Assembly (NCBI GenBank): GCA_003024785.1
Contig: PUQB01000964.1
Span: 1 to 64,000 of the forward strand
Reading direction: 5' to 3'
Length of the DNA: 64,000 nucleotides
Source: Selaginella tamariscina
Taxonomy: Eukaryota > Streptophyta > Lycopodiopsida > Selaginellales > Selaginellaceae
Shown here: in pieces, positions 11,099 through 22,957 of the stretch
Layout: every line of letters begins with the position of its first letter
Position numbering within the stretch: the first letter of the stretch is position 1
The notes under the pieces: generated by a model
Databases searched by the model: none
Told to the model about the DNA's origin: nothing
Seen by the model: only the letters and a program-made list of their open reading frames with translations
Translations under genes and position numbers: made by a program

Positions 11099-14000
11099 AT
11101 GGAGTCATCGTCAAATTCAGGGTAAGAATTAAAATAAAATCTGTTATACTCGGATATGTGCTTGAAGAATTAAATACTATTGTATACAGATGTGGAATTG
11201 AGGTGACATTGAAGACGAGAGCAGGAGAAGAGATGGGCAGGGGGATTCTGGAATCAACTTGGCCATATTTTAAGATAAATGGGAAGCGCATTGGAGCAAT
11301 CATGGTTGCTGTCAAATTAACCTCTGTCACATCTCATGGACAAGCAAAACAATGGAAAGTAGATTCGCTAGTCAAGCACCCGAAAGCAGGCTGCGAACCC
11401 AGATTGGACGATTCTCGACAGATATGCCTTGTTCCATCCAATGTCACGATCTCGGATCCAGAGGTCGCCAGTTACAACATAATCTCGGGTGGTTTGTCGA
11501 CTTGTGGATAATGATGTTCACGTGTTCACTAATGATGTTGACCTGGAGTTCTTCTTCAACTCAACGAAAGCCCATCTATGGAGGGGATCCATTGATGTCT
11601 ACTTCGAAGATCTTCAGACTCATCGAGTAGGTGTATTTCAGGAGAGATTGCTTCACAATATAGAAATCCACAAGTGGAGCAATCTTCCCTCTTCACATTG
11701 AAGAAGAACACAGCGACATCATAAGGGAGATTGAGAGGGTGGCTCGGTCTCAGGTTCTCTACAGATCACGTTCAATTTGCTTAGGAAGCTTCGGGAGCTG
11801 GAAGAGTGTGCCGAGAACACTAGAACAGCTGCAGTCGGGGATCACACATGTTGATTCGGATCGCAAAAGAAAATCATCAATCGTTTTGTCAGCTGCACCT
11901 GTGGCATCTCATGCTGCAATAAGTCACAAGGAAATGATGTTGGATGAAAGATTTATCTTGTAGGTTAAATATTGCAGCGTCAACCCAAACTTCAATTACA
12001 GGCCACTCAACCAGGAACGTGTAGCTGAGCTCATGGAGAAGATGAAGGACGACAATTCTTATACCGTTCCACATAATGCTGTTTTGTGTCCATACTATGA
12101 AAGAAGGAAGGGCGCTGACAAAGTCTGGATCACAACACCAGAACAACTCATGAAGATTCAGACGGAGAATAGAAAATCTATCAAGTACTACATCATTAGT
12201 GGCCAGCACACAATAACGGCAGCCCAACGACTTCTCGATGAACACAACAAAGGAACGATGGCAACAAAACTTTCCGAGCATACCCGTGAGAAGCTGACAA
12301 AAAGATCGGTGTTTTTAGCTAAGCCGAATCTCACAATCGAGCAGTACCATAAGTTATCGGCGGAATGGGACGCTGCCGACACCAACCACTACAACAGCAA
12401 AATGGGAGAAGTTTAAACACACGCGAGCCGTGTGGGAATCTCTTGAGCGACCACAAAGAGCTACTGCAGGAATACACAATCTGCGAACTACCGGGTAAGC
12501 AAATTGTTTGGGCGGGATTTATCTCGCCGGTATATTAATCTGTCTTTTTTCTCAGAGAGTTGAAGAAATTGCAGCAGTTGATTTTGCCCAGGTGGGCGGG
12601 AAGGAAACATCCTTTCTGATGATGTTGATTTCTTGCCCCGAAGATAGGATCTTTGCCAAATGGTTGGGGATTATGGAATCCTTTTCAAAAGGAACACTGA
12701 AGAAGAAGCAGACAAGTGAAGGGGAGCCCTCAGAGAAGTCTGCAAAGAAACCCAGTAAGACGCCAAGGCTAAGTCTGTTCAATCTACAAAGGATGTAGAC
12801 AACGATTTCAAGCTCACATGGTTGAAGCCTTTAAATGGAACAACGATGGAGGAGATGGAAGTCTTGGCTGATTTGGTGATCGATGGCAAACTACAAATTA
12901 ATAACAGCAGCCCAACCTCTCCTTTTCATCTCAAGGCAATGGAGTTGAAGACGGTCAGGCATTTCAAGGAGTGGTTGGGAATACACTGCCACAAACTGGG
13001 TTGGACCTCGACTCAACATATGAAGAGGTCAGCAAATATTTGCATGTGACGAACGATGATATGCTTGTCGAATGGGTGAACCAATCGGAAGATCTAGGCA
13101 AGAATCTATTGCACGCCAACGCCAAAAAGGAGAACATTGGGATGACGCCTTCTCTTATGGCAGTCCTTCAGCAGCGGAGAACCGAATTGAACCTTATAAA
13201 GGAGGATGCTACGAATCACGACAAGCCCTACAGATGTTTGTTGTTAATTCGGAGACTTTATGGGGTAACATCACTGCTTGTAGGAAACCGTTTCAATTGT
13301 TCGTGATGGATCGGCGGTGTCAAAAAATCTTTCGACAGATAGGGCACTAGAGGATCTGGTGGAGAAACTTAGCCGTGCAAGCATATACATAGAAGGTATT
13401 TATTATTGAATTCATGCTTGCGCTCTTCACTGATACCTACTTTTTCAGGTATTTATTTCTTGATTCTTGCTCATGTCACCGATACTTTTGCCTTCGCCTT
13501 CGCCAAGAAGAATAGACATCGTTGGACAGGATTTTATATGAACGATGCTAATCCCAAGTGCATTGATATCGTTGTTCACTTGGTTGTTAGGAATGCGCCA
13601 AACAATTTCAAGCTTCCAAATGACTGGCCAGGCATCTGTTTGCACTCCAACGGCCCTGAACCTCCATCCGATACACCGATAGGTGAGTGACGTATTCGGC
13701 AATGTACGTTATCCAAACATCAAAGTCAAGCGGCACGGAGCATCGTCAACTTGATTAGGGGTCCTCACAGTGATGCGTGGGTTTTTGACTACTGCACTAG
13801 GGGGTCCGTCTTGAAGGAGTGTTACCTTCGGCATACATGTGTGTTTGCCGTTGAAAAGGATAAGACCATGGTTGAGGACCTGAACAAGTGGATAGATAGG
13901 TTCTCAACTGAGTACCCCAACGAATCCATAAAGGAGTATTTGAGAAAGTTCCCTCCAGATAAGTGCGATAGCTCTGAAGGCGAATCTGGTTCAATGTCGG

Positions 14001-14192
14001 AGTCTGAGACGAACTTCAATCAGATATTAGACCGGAAGTTATCTCGAGGAGTACAGAACATTCGCACACTCCAGTACCCATGGAAACATCAATAGAAGAT
14101 GCAGAAGATCTTGAACCATCTCACAAGCGGCTTAGACTTCTTCGCCTCACTCAGAAGGTAATAGCGAAGAAGAATTGTTAATGAATTGTTAG
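11099..14192 (+). pseudogene. ParB-like/DNA-methyltransferase-like protein gene, copy 1 (frameshifted)
   Basis: Four exons can be traced by GT-AG junctions: 11099-11121, 11190-12494, 12556-13395 and 13449-14192. Exon 1 encodes MESSSNSG. Exon 2 opens with a beta-rich domain (GRGILESTWPYFKINGKRIG) like the N-terminus of the element's transposase. A ParB/sulfiredoxin-like domain follows (NYRPLNQERVAELMEKM, then YYIISGQHTITAAQRLL). Exons 3 and 4 carry a methyltransferase-like module with VFDYCTRGSVLKECYLRHTC and FAVEKDK (motif I-like), and an acidic/basic tail. Several single-base indels (about 11490-11510, 11640, 11960, 12405, 12440, 12770, 13010, 13240, 13685) break the frame relative to copy 2. 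In bacteria and phages ParB domains fused to DNA methylases are common; in a plant transposon this is unexpected. Confidence 0.7.
12495..12555 (+). other. Intron 2 of ParB-like gene containing a palindrome relic, copy 1
   Basis: GTAAGC...TTTTTCTCAG, 61 bp, joins YR to RVEEIAAVDF in frame. Inside it 12511-12530 (GGCGGGATTTATCTCGCC core) is a degenerate copy of the array palindrome, the only such unit found outside the arrays in this copy. Confidence 0.65.
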
Positions 14193-14393
14193 AGTGACGA
14201 ATAGTTGTAAATGAGTGTAACATAAGGCATTTTTGTATATTTCTTTTATATTTGTACAGAAAATAAATTCTCAAGGATTAATGAAGCTTTTAGTTCAAAC
14301 ATGGGTCACACATTAACAAGGTAAATAATATACCTTGATAATTTTAAGGTCAGCTAATTATCATTTTGCAGATGTAATGAAACAATTGAGAAC

Positions 14394-15626
14394 ATGGATT
14401 TTCAGCATTGGCATGAGGTAAGAGAGGGGTTTGGCGACAATTTCTTGTGCCACATGTCAGAATGACAGAGTTCATGCAGGAAATGGATAATAATGCAGCT
14501 CAAAACATCGTTACCATGGGGGCCACTTCATCATCATTTTTATTGGCTTCAGTTCCGAAATCAATTTCTTCAGCGCATGCAATATCTGAATCTTGTAAGG
14601 ATGATGTACAATTAAATGATGAAGGGATAGGCAACGAGATAGTGGCAACGGATAAATGTGAAAGGGAGCAAACAAGTGATTTGCAAAGTATTCAAGAGGC
14701 AACGCTATCTCATGTTACTCATGGCCATATTGTGTTGTTGGATGTCAATGGTGTTCTGCTTCATCGACAAAGGCCCGAGGATAGGAAAAAAGAAATCAAA
14801 CAAGGAGATTTCATTCCTTGTCATGGTAAATTTCGATATGATATTATTTTTCGTCCAGGGTTGGATCGTCTCTTTCAAAAGCTTAAGGAGATGGGTGCGC
14901 TTGTGGGGATTTGGTCATGCATGCAGATTCATAACTTAACACCGCTGTTGAATTTACTTAAGAAACATTGTAGTGTTGCAGAAGAGGTGATTCGTAAAGA
15001 TTGGATTTTTGACCAGCGAATATGTTATAAACCTCTCGAATTTCACAATATAAGAAAGGAAAGCAAGCCGTACTTCTTCAAGAATGAAAGAATAATTGGG
15101 ACTCATGGGGAGATCAGTCGCTTAAGGATAATGAAGAACGCACAGATGTTAGTAGTAGACGACTCTCCTCAGAAGGCTATGCTCAACCAAAACATTGCTT
15201 GTATTCATCCAATCACTTTCGATCCATATTCTGATACCGATATCATGGATGAGCTAGTGAACTACTTGGATACGTGCCTCAGAAAGAAGAATCTCGAAAA
15301 TTTTTGTGAGCAGTATCCACCGTATCATACATTTCCTGAAGCTTTTCTTTTCGTGATATTGAATTTTATAAAATGAAGGTAGCAACCGGGCGCTTTATAA
15401 TATTATTCTTAAGGAACGTCAGTTTTTAGATGAGCCTTTATGCAGACCTTCTCTTATCACATCTTATGTATTAACAAGGATGGCAACTCCCAATTGCATT
15501 CGTGAGAGTGTTAAGTGGTGGCAACAACATCAAGATATTGACCAAAATGATTTGATTAATCCGGAGAGTGATGATTTAGACAAAATAAGAAGATTTCTTT
15601 GTATGATAGGAAGAAAGTATTTATAA
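14394..15626 (+). pseudogene. FCP1/NIF-type HAD phosphatase-like gene, copy 1 (frameshift near the 3' end)
   Basis: Exon 1 (14394-14417) encodes MDFQHWHE. The intron 14418-14478 is GT-AG. Exon 2 starts EMDNNAAQNI. After an acidic linker the HAD core begins with HIVLLDVNGVLLHR (first Asp is the expected nucleophile; the usual second Asp of DxD is Asn). IFRPGLDRLFQKL, GIWSCMQIHN and MLVVDDSPQKAM follow, matching the order of FCP1/small CTD-phosphatase domains. A one-base loss near 15352 shifts the frame; the conserved C-terminus ending KRFLCMI...KYL continues to 15626 in another frame. It lies 0.2 kb downstream of the ParB-like gene in the same orientation, next to the right TIR. A protein-phosphatase role is inferred from the family; the Asn could mean altered or no activity. 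Confidence 0.7.
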
Positions 15627-15887
15627 AAAATTAACATGTTGATAAGAAAATGATTTCATTTGTAATTATGTTTGATAGTATTTCTTCATTATTGTAAACT
15701 ATTTTTAGAATAATATGAATATTCTAAGATATTTTAGGAATATTCCTTACTAAGTAAGGTTATTGAAGGATTAATTAATTAATTAATTAATATTTAAGGC
15801 TTAATTACATATTAATTAAATGATTAATTAATAATTAAAACTTAAGTATTAATTAGTAATTTATTTTATATTCCCATTTTCATGTAT
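15627..15887. other. AT-rich subterminal region, right end of copy 1
   Basis: TTAA-rich sequence includes TTAATTAATTAATTAATTAA near 15772-15791 and GAATATTC words. No ORF is seen. It is nearly identical to 41339-41600. Confidence 0.5.
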
Positions 15888-15914
15888 CATGCCCACTTTA
15901 GTTACAACGTGCAT
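15888..15914 (-). repeat. Right terminal inverted repeat, element copy 1
   Basis: This is the inverted partner of 1725-1751 with two mismatches, followed directly by the AAGT duplication at 15915-15918. Confidence 0.9.
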
Positions 15915-18584
15915 AAGTTATCTTGCCACAAAGACCAAGTTAAACTTAAACATGAATAGCTAGTGTACCTTAATTTTGTCATGGTATCCCCAACCTTGTG
16001 CACGGTAGACGCTATAAGTCCCTACAACCACTTCATCATCTGAGACGGTGCCATTTTCTTCGCTAGTATGAACCTATAACATAATGCTAGTTAGTAGCAA
16101 TGCTAGAATGAAAGCTTACCTCCATATCATCTAACGCGCAAACTCCTCACGCTCCAGAAACTCATTCGGCTCCATCGAATAAGTGAATTGTATGCAGTCA
16201 TGGAAGGGCTGAAAGACCAGGCACTTACTCCAAGTTTGCATCTCGTCAAACTAGCTCATGAAGTCGACATCCGTTCCAACTTCTTCACCATCTTCTTGCA
16301 GTCCCTTAAGGATCTGAATGGCTTCCTCGTGCACAGCCTTCCAATACAAGTCCAAGGTGAACCACTTGATCCACTCTTTGCATGCCTGGTAGCCCAAGTG
16401 TTTGTTATTTTGCTTTGGATTCGGGATGAATGAGCTTGTTCAAGTATCGGAGTCACAGCATGTTTGAAATCTTCGCCTTTGACATCGTGTACAGCTTCTC
16501 AATGCCCATGCAGCGATACTACTTATGAGAGATGTTTGTCACCTTCTGGAAGCACTCCTCCCTCAACTCTGGGTCTATGATAGAGAGAAACTGGTGCATA
16601 CACTTGTCATGCTTCTTGTACACTAGCTGCTTCAAGTTCAGTTCAAGCTATGGATTGCCTTTGTCAAGCCACGATCCAGGAAATAGGAAATGAGTAGGAT
16701 TCCAAGAGTAGGAAGGCTTGACTCAGGAGCAGGATAGGAAACAAGACAGGAACTAGGAACTCAGGAGCAAGACAAGACGCAGGACAGGATCCAGGAGCTA
16801 GACAGGAACAGGATAGGATCCGGGAGCAAAACAGGAAGGCGCAGGAACGGATCCAGGAACAAGACATGAGCAAGACAGGATCTGGGAGCAAGACAGGAGC
16901 AGGAGGCAAAGAGTAAGACAAGAACAAGACAAGAACAAGGAACAAGAATAATCGTAAAATGACTGGTGTTGATAGTAACTGATTGTACAACAATTAGGTC
17001 GGAGCTTTTATGCTCACAACTCCAAGCTAATCTAGTCATGAGTCTAATCTAGTCATGAGCTAATAAGCTAATCTAGTCATGAGTCTAATCTAGTCATGAG
17101 CTAAGAATAGTGTCCCTTATCCTCTAGGCATATCCTGTAGCATATCCTCTAGGCATATCCTATAGGAATATCCTATAGGTATATCCTGTAGGAATATCCT
17201 ACAGGCATATCCTGTAACCCGTATCCTGTATCCGAAATCCTGCATCATGTATCCGGAATTCTGTATCCTGCATCGGGTTGTGACAGCCTTTAGCACTGGT
17301 GACTGCTTTGTCGAGATCATTATCAATCTCGTTCTGCACATAGAATAAGTTAAAAAATTCTTTCCTATCAATCAAACTGAAGGTTACCTTGAAAAGGATC
17401 TTTGTGCAAATTAGGTTCAAAAGAGGATGCCAAGCCGCCTTTCCTGTTGCACTCTCCTTCCACTTCCGCACCTCAAGACAATCAACCTCCGTGAGTGACT
17501 CAAGGATTTTCTGAGTTCCTTCAGTACTAGTGCAAACTGTCTTTACAACGAGGAGAATATGTGGTAGTGTTGTTTCTACAAATGTTGCTGAAGATCTGTT
17601 CATTCAAACTGTAAGTCTAGACTCTTAATAAAAAGAAAAGAAAAATTCACATGTTTATTGATTGGAACATTGAAACCAATTGAAGATTGTCGAGGTTCTT
17701 TGTGGAGATGAAACTCGATCAAACGCAAATAGCCCATTGCTGGTTGTCCTCTACATCCTCATGGTAGAGCTTCTGCAAAGCCAGTAGCCTATAGTTCTCG
17801 TCCCAATAGCTGAACTTCCGGTTTGACAGCCTCGAAGCCCACTATTTGTACTCCGGTTGAGTAAGAGCTTGCTCGAAAGACCGGTGCTGCTCGTACTGAA
17901 CCGTGTCCTTTGACAACTTCGATAGCTCCTCAGCAGTGAGTGGATCTCCGATGGACAGAATGAACAAGGCCGTGTTGCGTAGATAACCAGCCTTCTTCAA
18001 CGATGACACCAACCTGCTCAAGTCCCCTAGGTTTACTCGTCGAACCACCTTGTTCGAATGCATTTTACAAATTGGCACATCAGAAGGATCACCAAGTCCC
18101 TTGATAGTAATTTTGTTGAGCAGGTTCGCTGAGCTCTCCAAATGCAAGCTAGCCGGTATGCTGTATAACTCCTTCGGCTCCTTATTGCTCTTCGCCTTCT
18201 TGCCTTTTGGATTAGCTTTTCCACGGCCTCTCTTTTTGCTAACTGCCTCCTCAAGTCGTCCTCACTAAAAGAAGAAAGTGCTTCAACTGCCTCTATCATC
18301 TGCACTTGCTTTTTCAGGATTGCAACCTCAGCGGATGAAGGAGGCAACTGCGACGAGCTCCCCGGGAAAGCTGTGATGGTTGATGGAGATTGCTCCTGCT
18401 CAATTGATACTACTTGAGGCTGAGTCACTGGAGGATCCTTCTTTGCTACATTAGATGGTTCTCCTCTCTTTCCTCGCTTGTGCTTTGATATTTTCTTCTC
18501 TTCCTGTGGCTCTTCATCAGGCACAAGCTCTTGTAGACGTTTTGAAACTCTCACCATTTTGCAGACTCTGGAAAGCAAACACAC
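15915..18584 (-). pseudogene. Type II ParB/methyltransferase gene, N-terminal part, right of element copy 1
   Basis: The likely start is MVRVSKRLQELVPDEEPQEE at 18557, followed by a basic KHKRGKRG stretch that could be a nuclear signal. After a frameshift near 18190 a ParB-like domain reads ICKMHSNKVVRRVNLGDLSR, then LVSSLKKAGYL. The expected DGNHRL signature reads WDENYRLLAL near 17795-17820. A helical region follows (MNRSSATFVETTLPHILLVV, 17603-17290) and then EWIKWFTL-like text around 16250-16450. Compared with 51200-53604, this copy lacks about 760 bp (between about 16010 and 16012) and has gained a solo LTR at 16662-17285. Stops, frameshifts and two insertions make it a pseudogene. The family may itself come from another large element. 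Confidence 0.6.
16662..17285. mobile_element. Solo LTR (624 bp) with minisatellite body
   Basis: Starts TGTCAAGCCACGATCC and ends GGGTTGTGACA (TG...CA), flanked on both sides by GCCTT. The intact homologue at 52710-52716 has one copy of the site. Inside are AG-rich repeats (GGAGCAAGACAGGA words, 16680-16940), a TCTAGTCATGAG repeat (17035-17103) and an ATATCCTGTAGG-type repeat (17115-17230). No coding capacity is seen. Confidence 0.8.
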
Positions 18585-18660
18585 AAGTAAATTAATTCGG
18601 AGACAAAAGGAAAAACAAAAACCAAATATGACTAACCTTGTGACTGCTGACTCAGGCTAG

Positions 18661-19083
18661 ATGGTGCCGACCCTCTTAGTCGGCACAGAAAAGTCGATGA
18701 GCGAAACCTGCCAACTAAGACCGGTTGGTGTTGACCCTCTCAGACGGCACAAATGAGATGATGTATGATGTATGTCGATTGAGCCATGATGGTGCCATCC
18801 CTGTCAGACGGCACAAATGGGAAGACCCTTTAACTCTGGCATAACAAAAGAACACATTGTGATATGGATACTTGAGCCACAAATTAAAGAAAAAGAAATT
18901 GAACAGACCTTGTGGCTACTGATTGAGCTAGGATGGTGCCGTCTCTCTCAGACGACACAAATGGGAAGACCCTTTAACTCTAGCATAAAAAAAACACATT
19001 GTGATATGGGTACTTGAGCCGCAAATTAAAGAAAAAAAAATGAACAGACCTTGTGGCTGCCGATTGAGCCAGGATGGTGCCGA
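18661..19083. repeat. Hairpin-forming tandem repeats (about 65-150 bp units)
   Basis: Units centred at about 18665, 18727, 18791, 18935 and 19073 share GGTGCCG...CTCTCAGACGGCAC, in which the two ends can pair (GTGCCGAC with GTCGGCAC). The longer units (18791, 18935, 19073) repeat about every 140-150 bp with TTGTGATATGG and a TTGTGGCT word. The last unit is interrupted by a solo LTR. Confidence 0.65.
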
Positions 19084-19804
19084 TGTCGAAGGAAAATCAT
19101 TCGGGAACTCGTATGTTCGGGACTTGATGACTTTAATGATAGCGCATCGTAGTAATCCTTGCTAATGATCACACATGAATAAAAGAATAGAAAGGAAAGG
19201 GAAACATGAGATGAAACTCATGACACAAAAGATACACTAACTAATTTTTATATTTCATCATAAGAGCACACACAAAATAATGTCATCACACCTATTTACA
19301 AAGTAAGAAAAGAAAGAAGAAACTAGAGACTCTTCTCTATATCTCTATATCTATATGTGTCCTATCTCTCAAACCCTTGAGCCTTGGTTCCTTATATACC
19401 AAAATAATATAAAGAATGCATGTAGGGTAGGGTAGGGATGTAAGAAAGGGTGTAAGATGGGAGTTACATAAGAATAATGGTAGGGGGTTATGGAAGGTGG
19501 GCTTGACCCATAAATGATGGGGGTTATGGAAGAGGTGACTTGACTTTGACTTGGGAAGGTGACTAGGAAGGTGCATGGAAGAAGACAAAGAAAATATGCA
19601 TGGTCAAAGCAGGCACTAATCATATGGATTAACATAATAATGTTGACTAGTTTGACCATGCAAGAAAAGACAAAGAAGGTGAATAGTAAAGTGAAATGTA
19701 GACGTATAATACGAGTAGAAGACTAGTAGAATACGAGTAAAAGACTAGTCCACTATATGCATACCAGGGGCTACCAAGGTGATGGTCCAAATTTTCCTGT
19801 GACA
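19084..19804 (-). mobile_element. Solo LTR, family B, minus orientation (721 bp)
   Basis: Ends are TGTCGAAGG and CCTGTGACA, with CCGA on both sides (19080-19083 and 19805-19808). It is the reverse complement of 20828-21631 over most of its length. The insertion falls inside a hairpin repeat unit. Confidence 0.75.
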
Positions 19805-20245
19805 CCGACAATCTAAATCAGCACAAAAATCTCGACTAGTTTACTTGGGCGTTACACAAATCGACTCGAAATGAATGGCGCCGCTCCTCTCAGGCCCCTT
19901 GGAGAAGATTTCAAATATCAAATCTGAGATAGAAAAAATCCGCAATGAAAAACAGTAAACCCTACGGAATAAATGTGGCATTAAAATTTAGGGTTAATAT
20001 TAAAATATGTGAATAATTGGTAAAGGTGAAGATATTTCATATCATAAAAGGTAATAATTAAATTACATCAGTGATACTAGAGAGGATAGCATTAAGAACA
20101 CTGTGAGCTGGGCAGCGTACAATTAATTATATACAAAGTGTGTTCACATTTATTATCAACGATTATAATTTTTTTTGGCGAACGAGAGTGTGTTTAATCT
20201 TTTACTTTGCTTTCCTAAACCACCGAGCTTTTTCCTTGCATTGTC
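19805..20245. other. Upstream region of MULE-like gene
   Basis: The first 60 bp complete the interrupted hairpin repeat. The rest is AT-rich sequence without an ORF, presumably promoter and leader of the gene that starts at 20246. No clear TATA box can be singled out. Confidence 0.35.
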
Positions 20246-20359
20246 ATGGCCAGAGTTACCTATGAAGGCATTGACAAATATTTCCCAAACGATAAAGATG
20301 GAAATGCTTTTGTGTTTGAACATGATCTTCACATTGCTTTCAACATTCCTTGTTGGTTC
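20246..20359 (+). pseudogene. MULE-like transposase, N-terminal piece (copy A, part 1)
   Basis: ATG at 20246 gives MARVTYEGIDKYFPNDKDGN and continues to NIPCWF, where an LTR retroelement begins. Removing 20360-24668 restores the frame directly: NIPCWF is followed by SIHVVQLMSVSVSF at 24669. This supports one gene split by a nested insertion. The N-terminal segment has no recognised domain on its own; the family is assigned from the later parts. Confidence 0.6.
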
Positions 20360-20827
20360 TATCAGAGTTTTAACCCAAAGGGCCAACACGTGGCTGCCAG
20401 TTGGCCATTCGGCGTCATCACCCTGTATGAGCAACGCTAAGTTTTTCAGAACAACCCCAACGACCCCTAGGGTTAGGCTCTAATGCCCAAGTGGACAAGA
20501 GACTTTAGGGTTTAGCTTAAGTCTCCCTAGAATGTCTACCCCCAAAACCCTTGAGGGATAACCCTAGTTGACTTAGGGTCTTGCCCTAGAAGACCTAGAC
20601 AGGCTCATGCCCTAACCCCATCAAGGAGACGTGTGTTCCACACATACCCCCGTGATAGAGCTAAGGCATCGTCACTTACCCTTTAAGGAATCACCCCCAT
20701 CCGGGAGTACAATCCCTTTAGGGTGACAAGGGGTACCCTAAACCACGACTAACCCTAAGGGTTTGAGTGGCCAAGTCATACCCTAGACCTAAGGCTAGTA
20801 CTTAGTAAGGACACGAGTGTGTGCCGT

Positions 20828-21631
20828 TGTCACAAGAAAATTTGGACCATCACCTTGGTAGCCCCTAGTATGCATATAGTGGACTAGTCTTTTACTCGTA
20901 TTCTACTAGTTTTTCTACTCATATTATATGTCTACATTTCACTTTACTATTCACCTTCTTTGTCTTTTCTTGCATGGTCAAACTAGTCAACATTATTATG
21001 TTAATCATATGATTAGTGCCTGTTTTGACCATGCATATTTTCTTTGTCTTCTTCCATGCACCTTCCTAGTCACTTCACAACAAAGTCAAGTCACCTTCTT
21101 CCATAACCCCCATCATTTATGAGTCAAGCCCACCTTCTTCCATAACCCCCATCATTTATGGGTCAAGCCCACCTTCTTCCATAACCCCCATCATTTATGG
21201 GTCAAGCCCACCTTCTTCCATAACCCCTTACAATTATTCTTATGTAACTCCCATTTTACACCCTCTCTTACATCCCTACCCTACCCTACATGCATTCTTT
21301 ATATTATTTTGGGTATATAAGGAACCAAGGCTCAAGGGTTTGAGAGATAGGACACATATAGATATAGAGATATAGAGAAGAGTCTCTAGTTTCTTCTTTT
21401 CTTTTCTTACTTTATAAATAGGTGTGATGACATTATTTTGTGTGTGCTCTTATGATGAAATATAAAAATTATTTAGTGTATCTTTTGTGTCATGAGTTTC
21501 ATCTCATGTTTTCTCTTTCCTTTCTATTCTTTTTTCATGTGTGTGATCATTAGCAAGGACTACTACGATGCGCTATCATTAAAGCCATCAAGTCCCGAAC
21601 ATACGAGTCCCCGAATGATTTTCCTTCGACA
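20828..21631 (+). mobile_element. Solo LTR, family B, plus orientation (804 bp), nested in LTR family A
   Basis: Begins TGTCACAAGAAAATTTGG and ends TTCCTTCGACA. It interrupts the family A LTR between GTGTGCC and CCATAGGCGG, where the other family A copies read GTGTGCCATAGG. A roughly 40-bp unit (CTTCTTCCATAACCCCCATC) is tandemly repeated about four times at 21088-21230, which explains its larger size than the copy at 19084. Confidence 0.7.
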
Positions 21632-22424
21632 CCATAGGCGGACACAAGTGTTCTACTAAGTAAACTCCCTAAGGCTAGGTTTGGGATAACCTTAAGCACA
21701 TGACCTTATGAGTGCCTCATGAAAAGGCTCCTGCTAACACGCTTAGGTTGTTCAACCTTTGAATTCCAAGGAGAACACTCCCCTAGCCAAGTGTGCCAAA
21801 GCACACTTAGTTACGAGACCTAACCTCCCTTGAGCGGATGCCCAAGGCTTAGCACCCTAGTGCAAGCACAAGCATGTCTGTTTGCTAGAGTATCCAACCC
21901 CTTAGTGACAAGCCCATGACATAACCCCAAAGGGCGTGCCTCGGGTGTTGTATCATGTGACGTTTAGCCCAGTGTTACATCTCCATGTGACACTGCCTTC
22001 CATGATGTGAGCTATCATGCCATAGCCCTTAGATTCAAGAGTTGCACCAAGTACCATAAATGTGGTTCTTAAATGCCAACTCTAGAACCCCTCAATGAAC
22101 CCTTAGGAACCAGGTAACGTGAACCTGTCAAACAAGATCCCACGCCCACAGTTGGACAAGGACACGGATGTGCCTTGCTTGACTGTGAGTGCTACACATA
22201 GCTTGATGTGGAGGAGGAGGCTGGAGACAAGCCTCAACCTTTGCCTCTTGGAAAGTGTATTTCGACAAGACCTCCCAGGCATGAATTCGCCAACGTTAAG
22301 GGTAAGCGTGGGACGTACCCCTGGCATCTGGAAGTTACGGCACAACAGAGGGTTGTGCCTCGACGACACAAGCTAGAGCTTGCACCGGGAGAAGAGTAAC
22401 GAGCTCAGTTATGAACCCAGGAAA

Positions 22425-22957
22425 TGCCCCTTCTCCCAAAGCCAAAGACGCACATTTAACATAAGCTTTCCCCGTTTGAACACTCTAGTTGGACTCAATA
22501 TTGAATCTTGACCTAAGCCAAAACTCAATCGACATAGTCACCTTCTCAAATCATGTGTTATCCCAAGTCCAAACACCTTAAAGAAAAAGAAAATTTTTTA
22601 ATAATGTGTAAAATTCTCACAAGACTTAGTTTGTAAGCCAGAACAAACTAACATGCCATGTCTTATGGAAGTAAATCGTACAGTAACCTGAACATCCATA
22701 AGGTAAAGTAACCTGGCATATAACTTGGAAGTTGCCTTTCGTGTGCTACCACCAACAATGAAGTCCATAACCCACACCCACTTATGAAGTAAGTGTTCTC
22801 TAATGAGTTATAGATCTTAGGACCAACTCTCCGCATAGAATTCAGACGTTAGCCGAAAGTGATAGAGTACTTCAAGAATTTAGAACTAACTAAACCCTAA
22901 AATACACTACACTTTAGATAGTCCTACTGACCGCAGAGAAAAGGCTCCAATACCAAT
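22425..22957 (-). other. Leader of LTR retroelement A with primer-binding site
   Basis: The PBS-like sequence on the minus strand is at about 22943-22957, just inside the LTR. The remainder shows no gag-like ORF. Confidence 0.5.

Larger units (their letters stand above)
1725..15914. mobile_element. Giant TIR transposon, copy 1 (14,190 bp)
   Basis: The element starts ATGCAAGTTGTAACTAAA and ends with the inverted counterpart (reverse complement ATGCACGTTGTAACTAAA). The 27-bp inverted repeats differ at two positions. It is flanked by a 4-bp duplication (AAGT), and the empty site is present at 51204 in a homologous gene copy. Contents from left to right: minus-strand DUF7869-like transposase gene, palindrome array, AT-rich core, second palindrome array, plus-strand ParB/methyltransferase-like gene, plus-strand FCP1-like phosphatase gene. 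Four-bp duplications are known for superfamilies such as Sola and Academ; assignment to either is inference. All three genes carry frameshifts, so this copy is probably not autonomous. Confidence 0.9.

Noticed and set aside
16664..17039. Leu/Ser/Cys-rich ORFs in the solo LTR
   Set aside because: They come from AG-rich minisatellite read on the minus strand, with no homologue at the intact site 52716.
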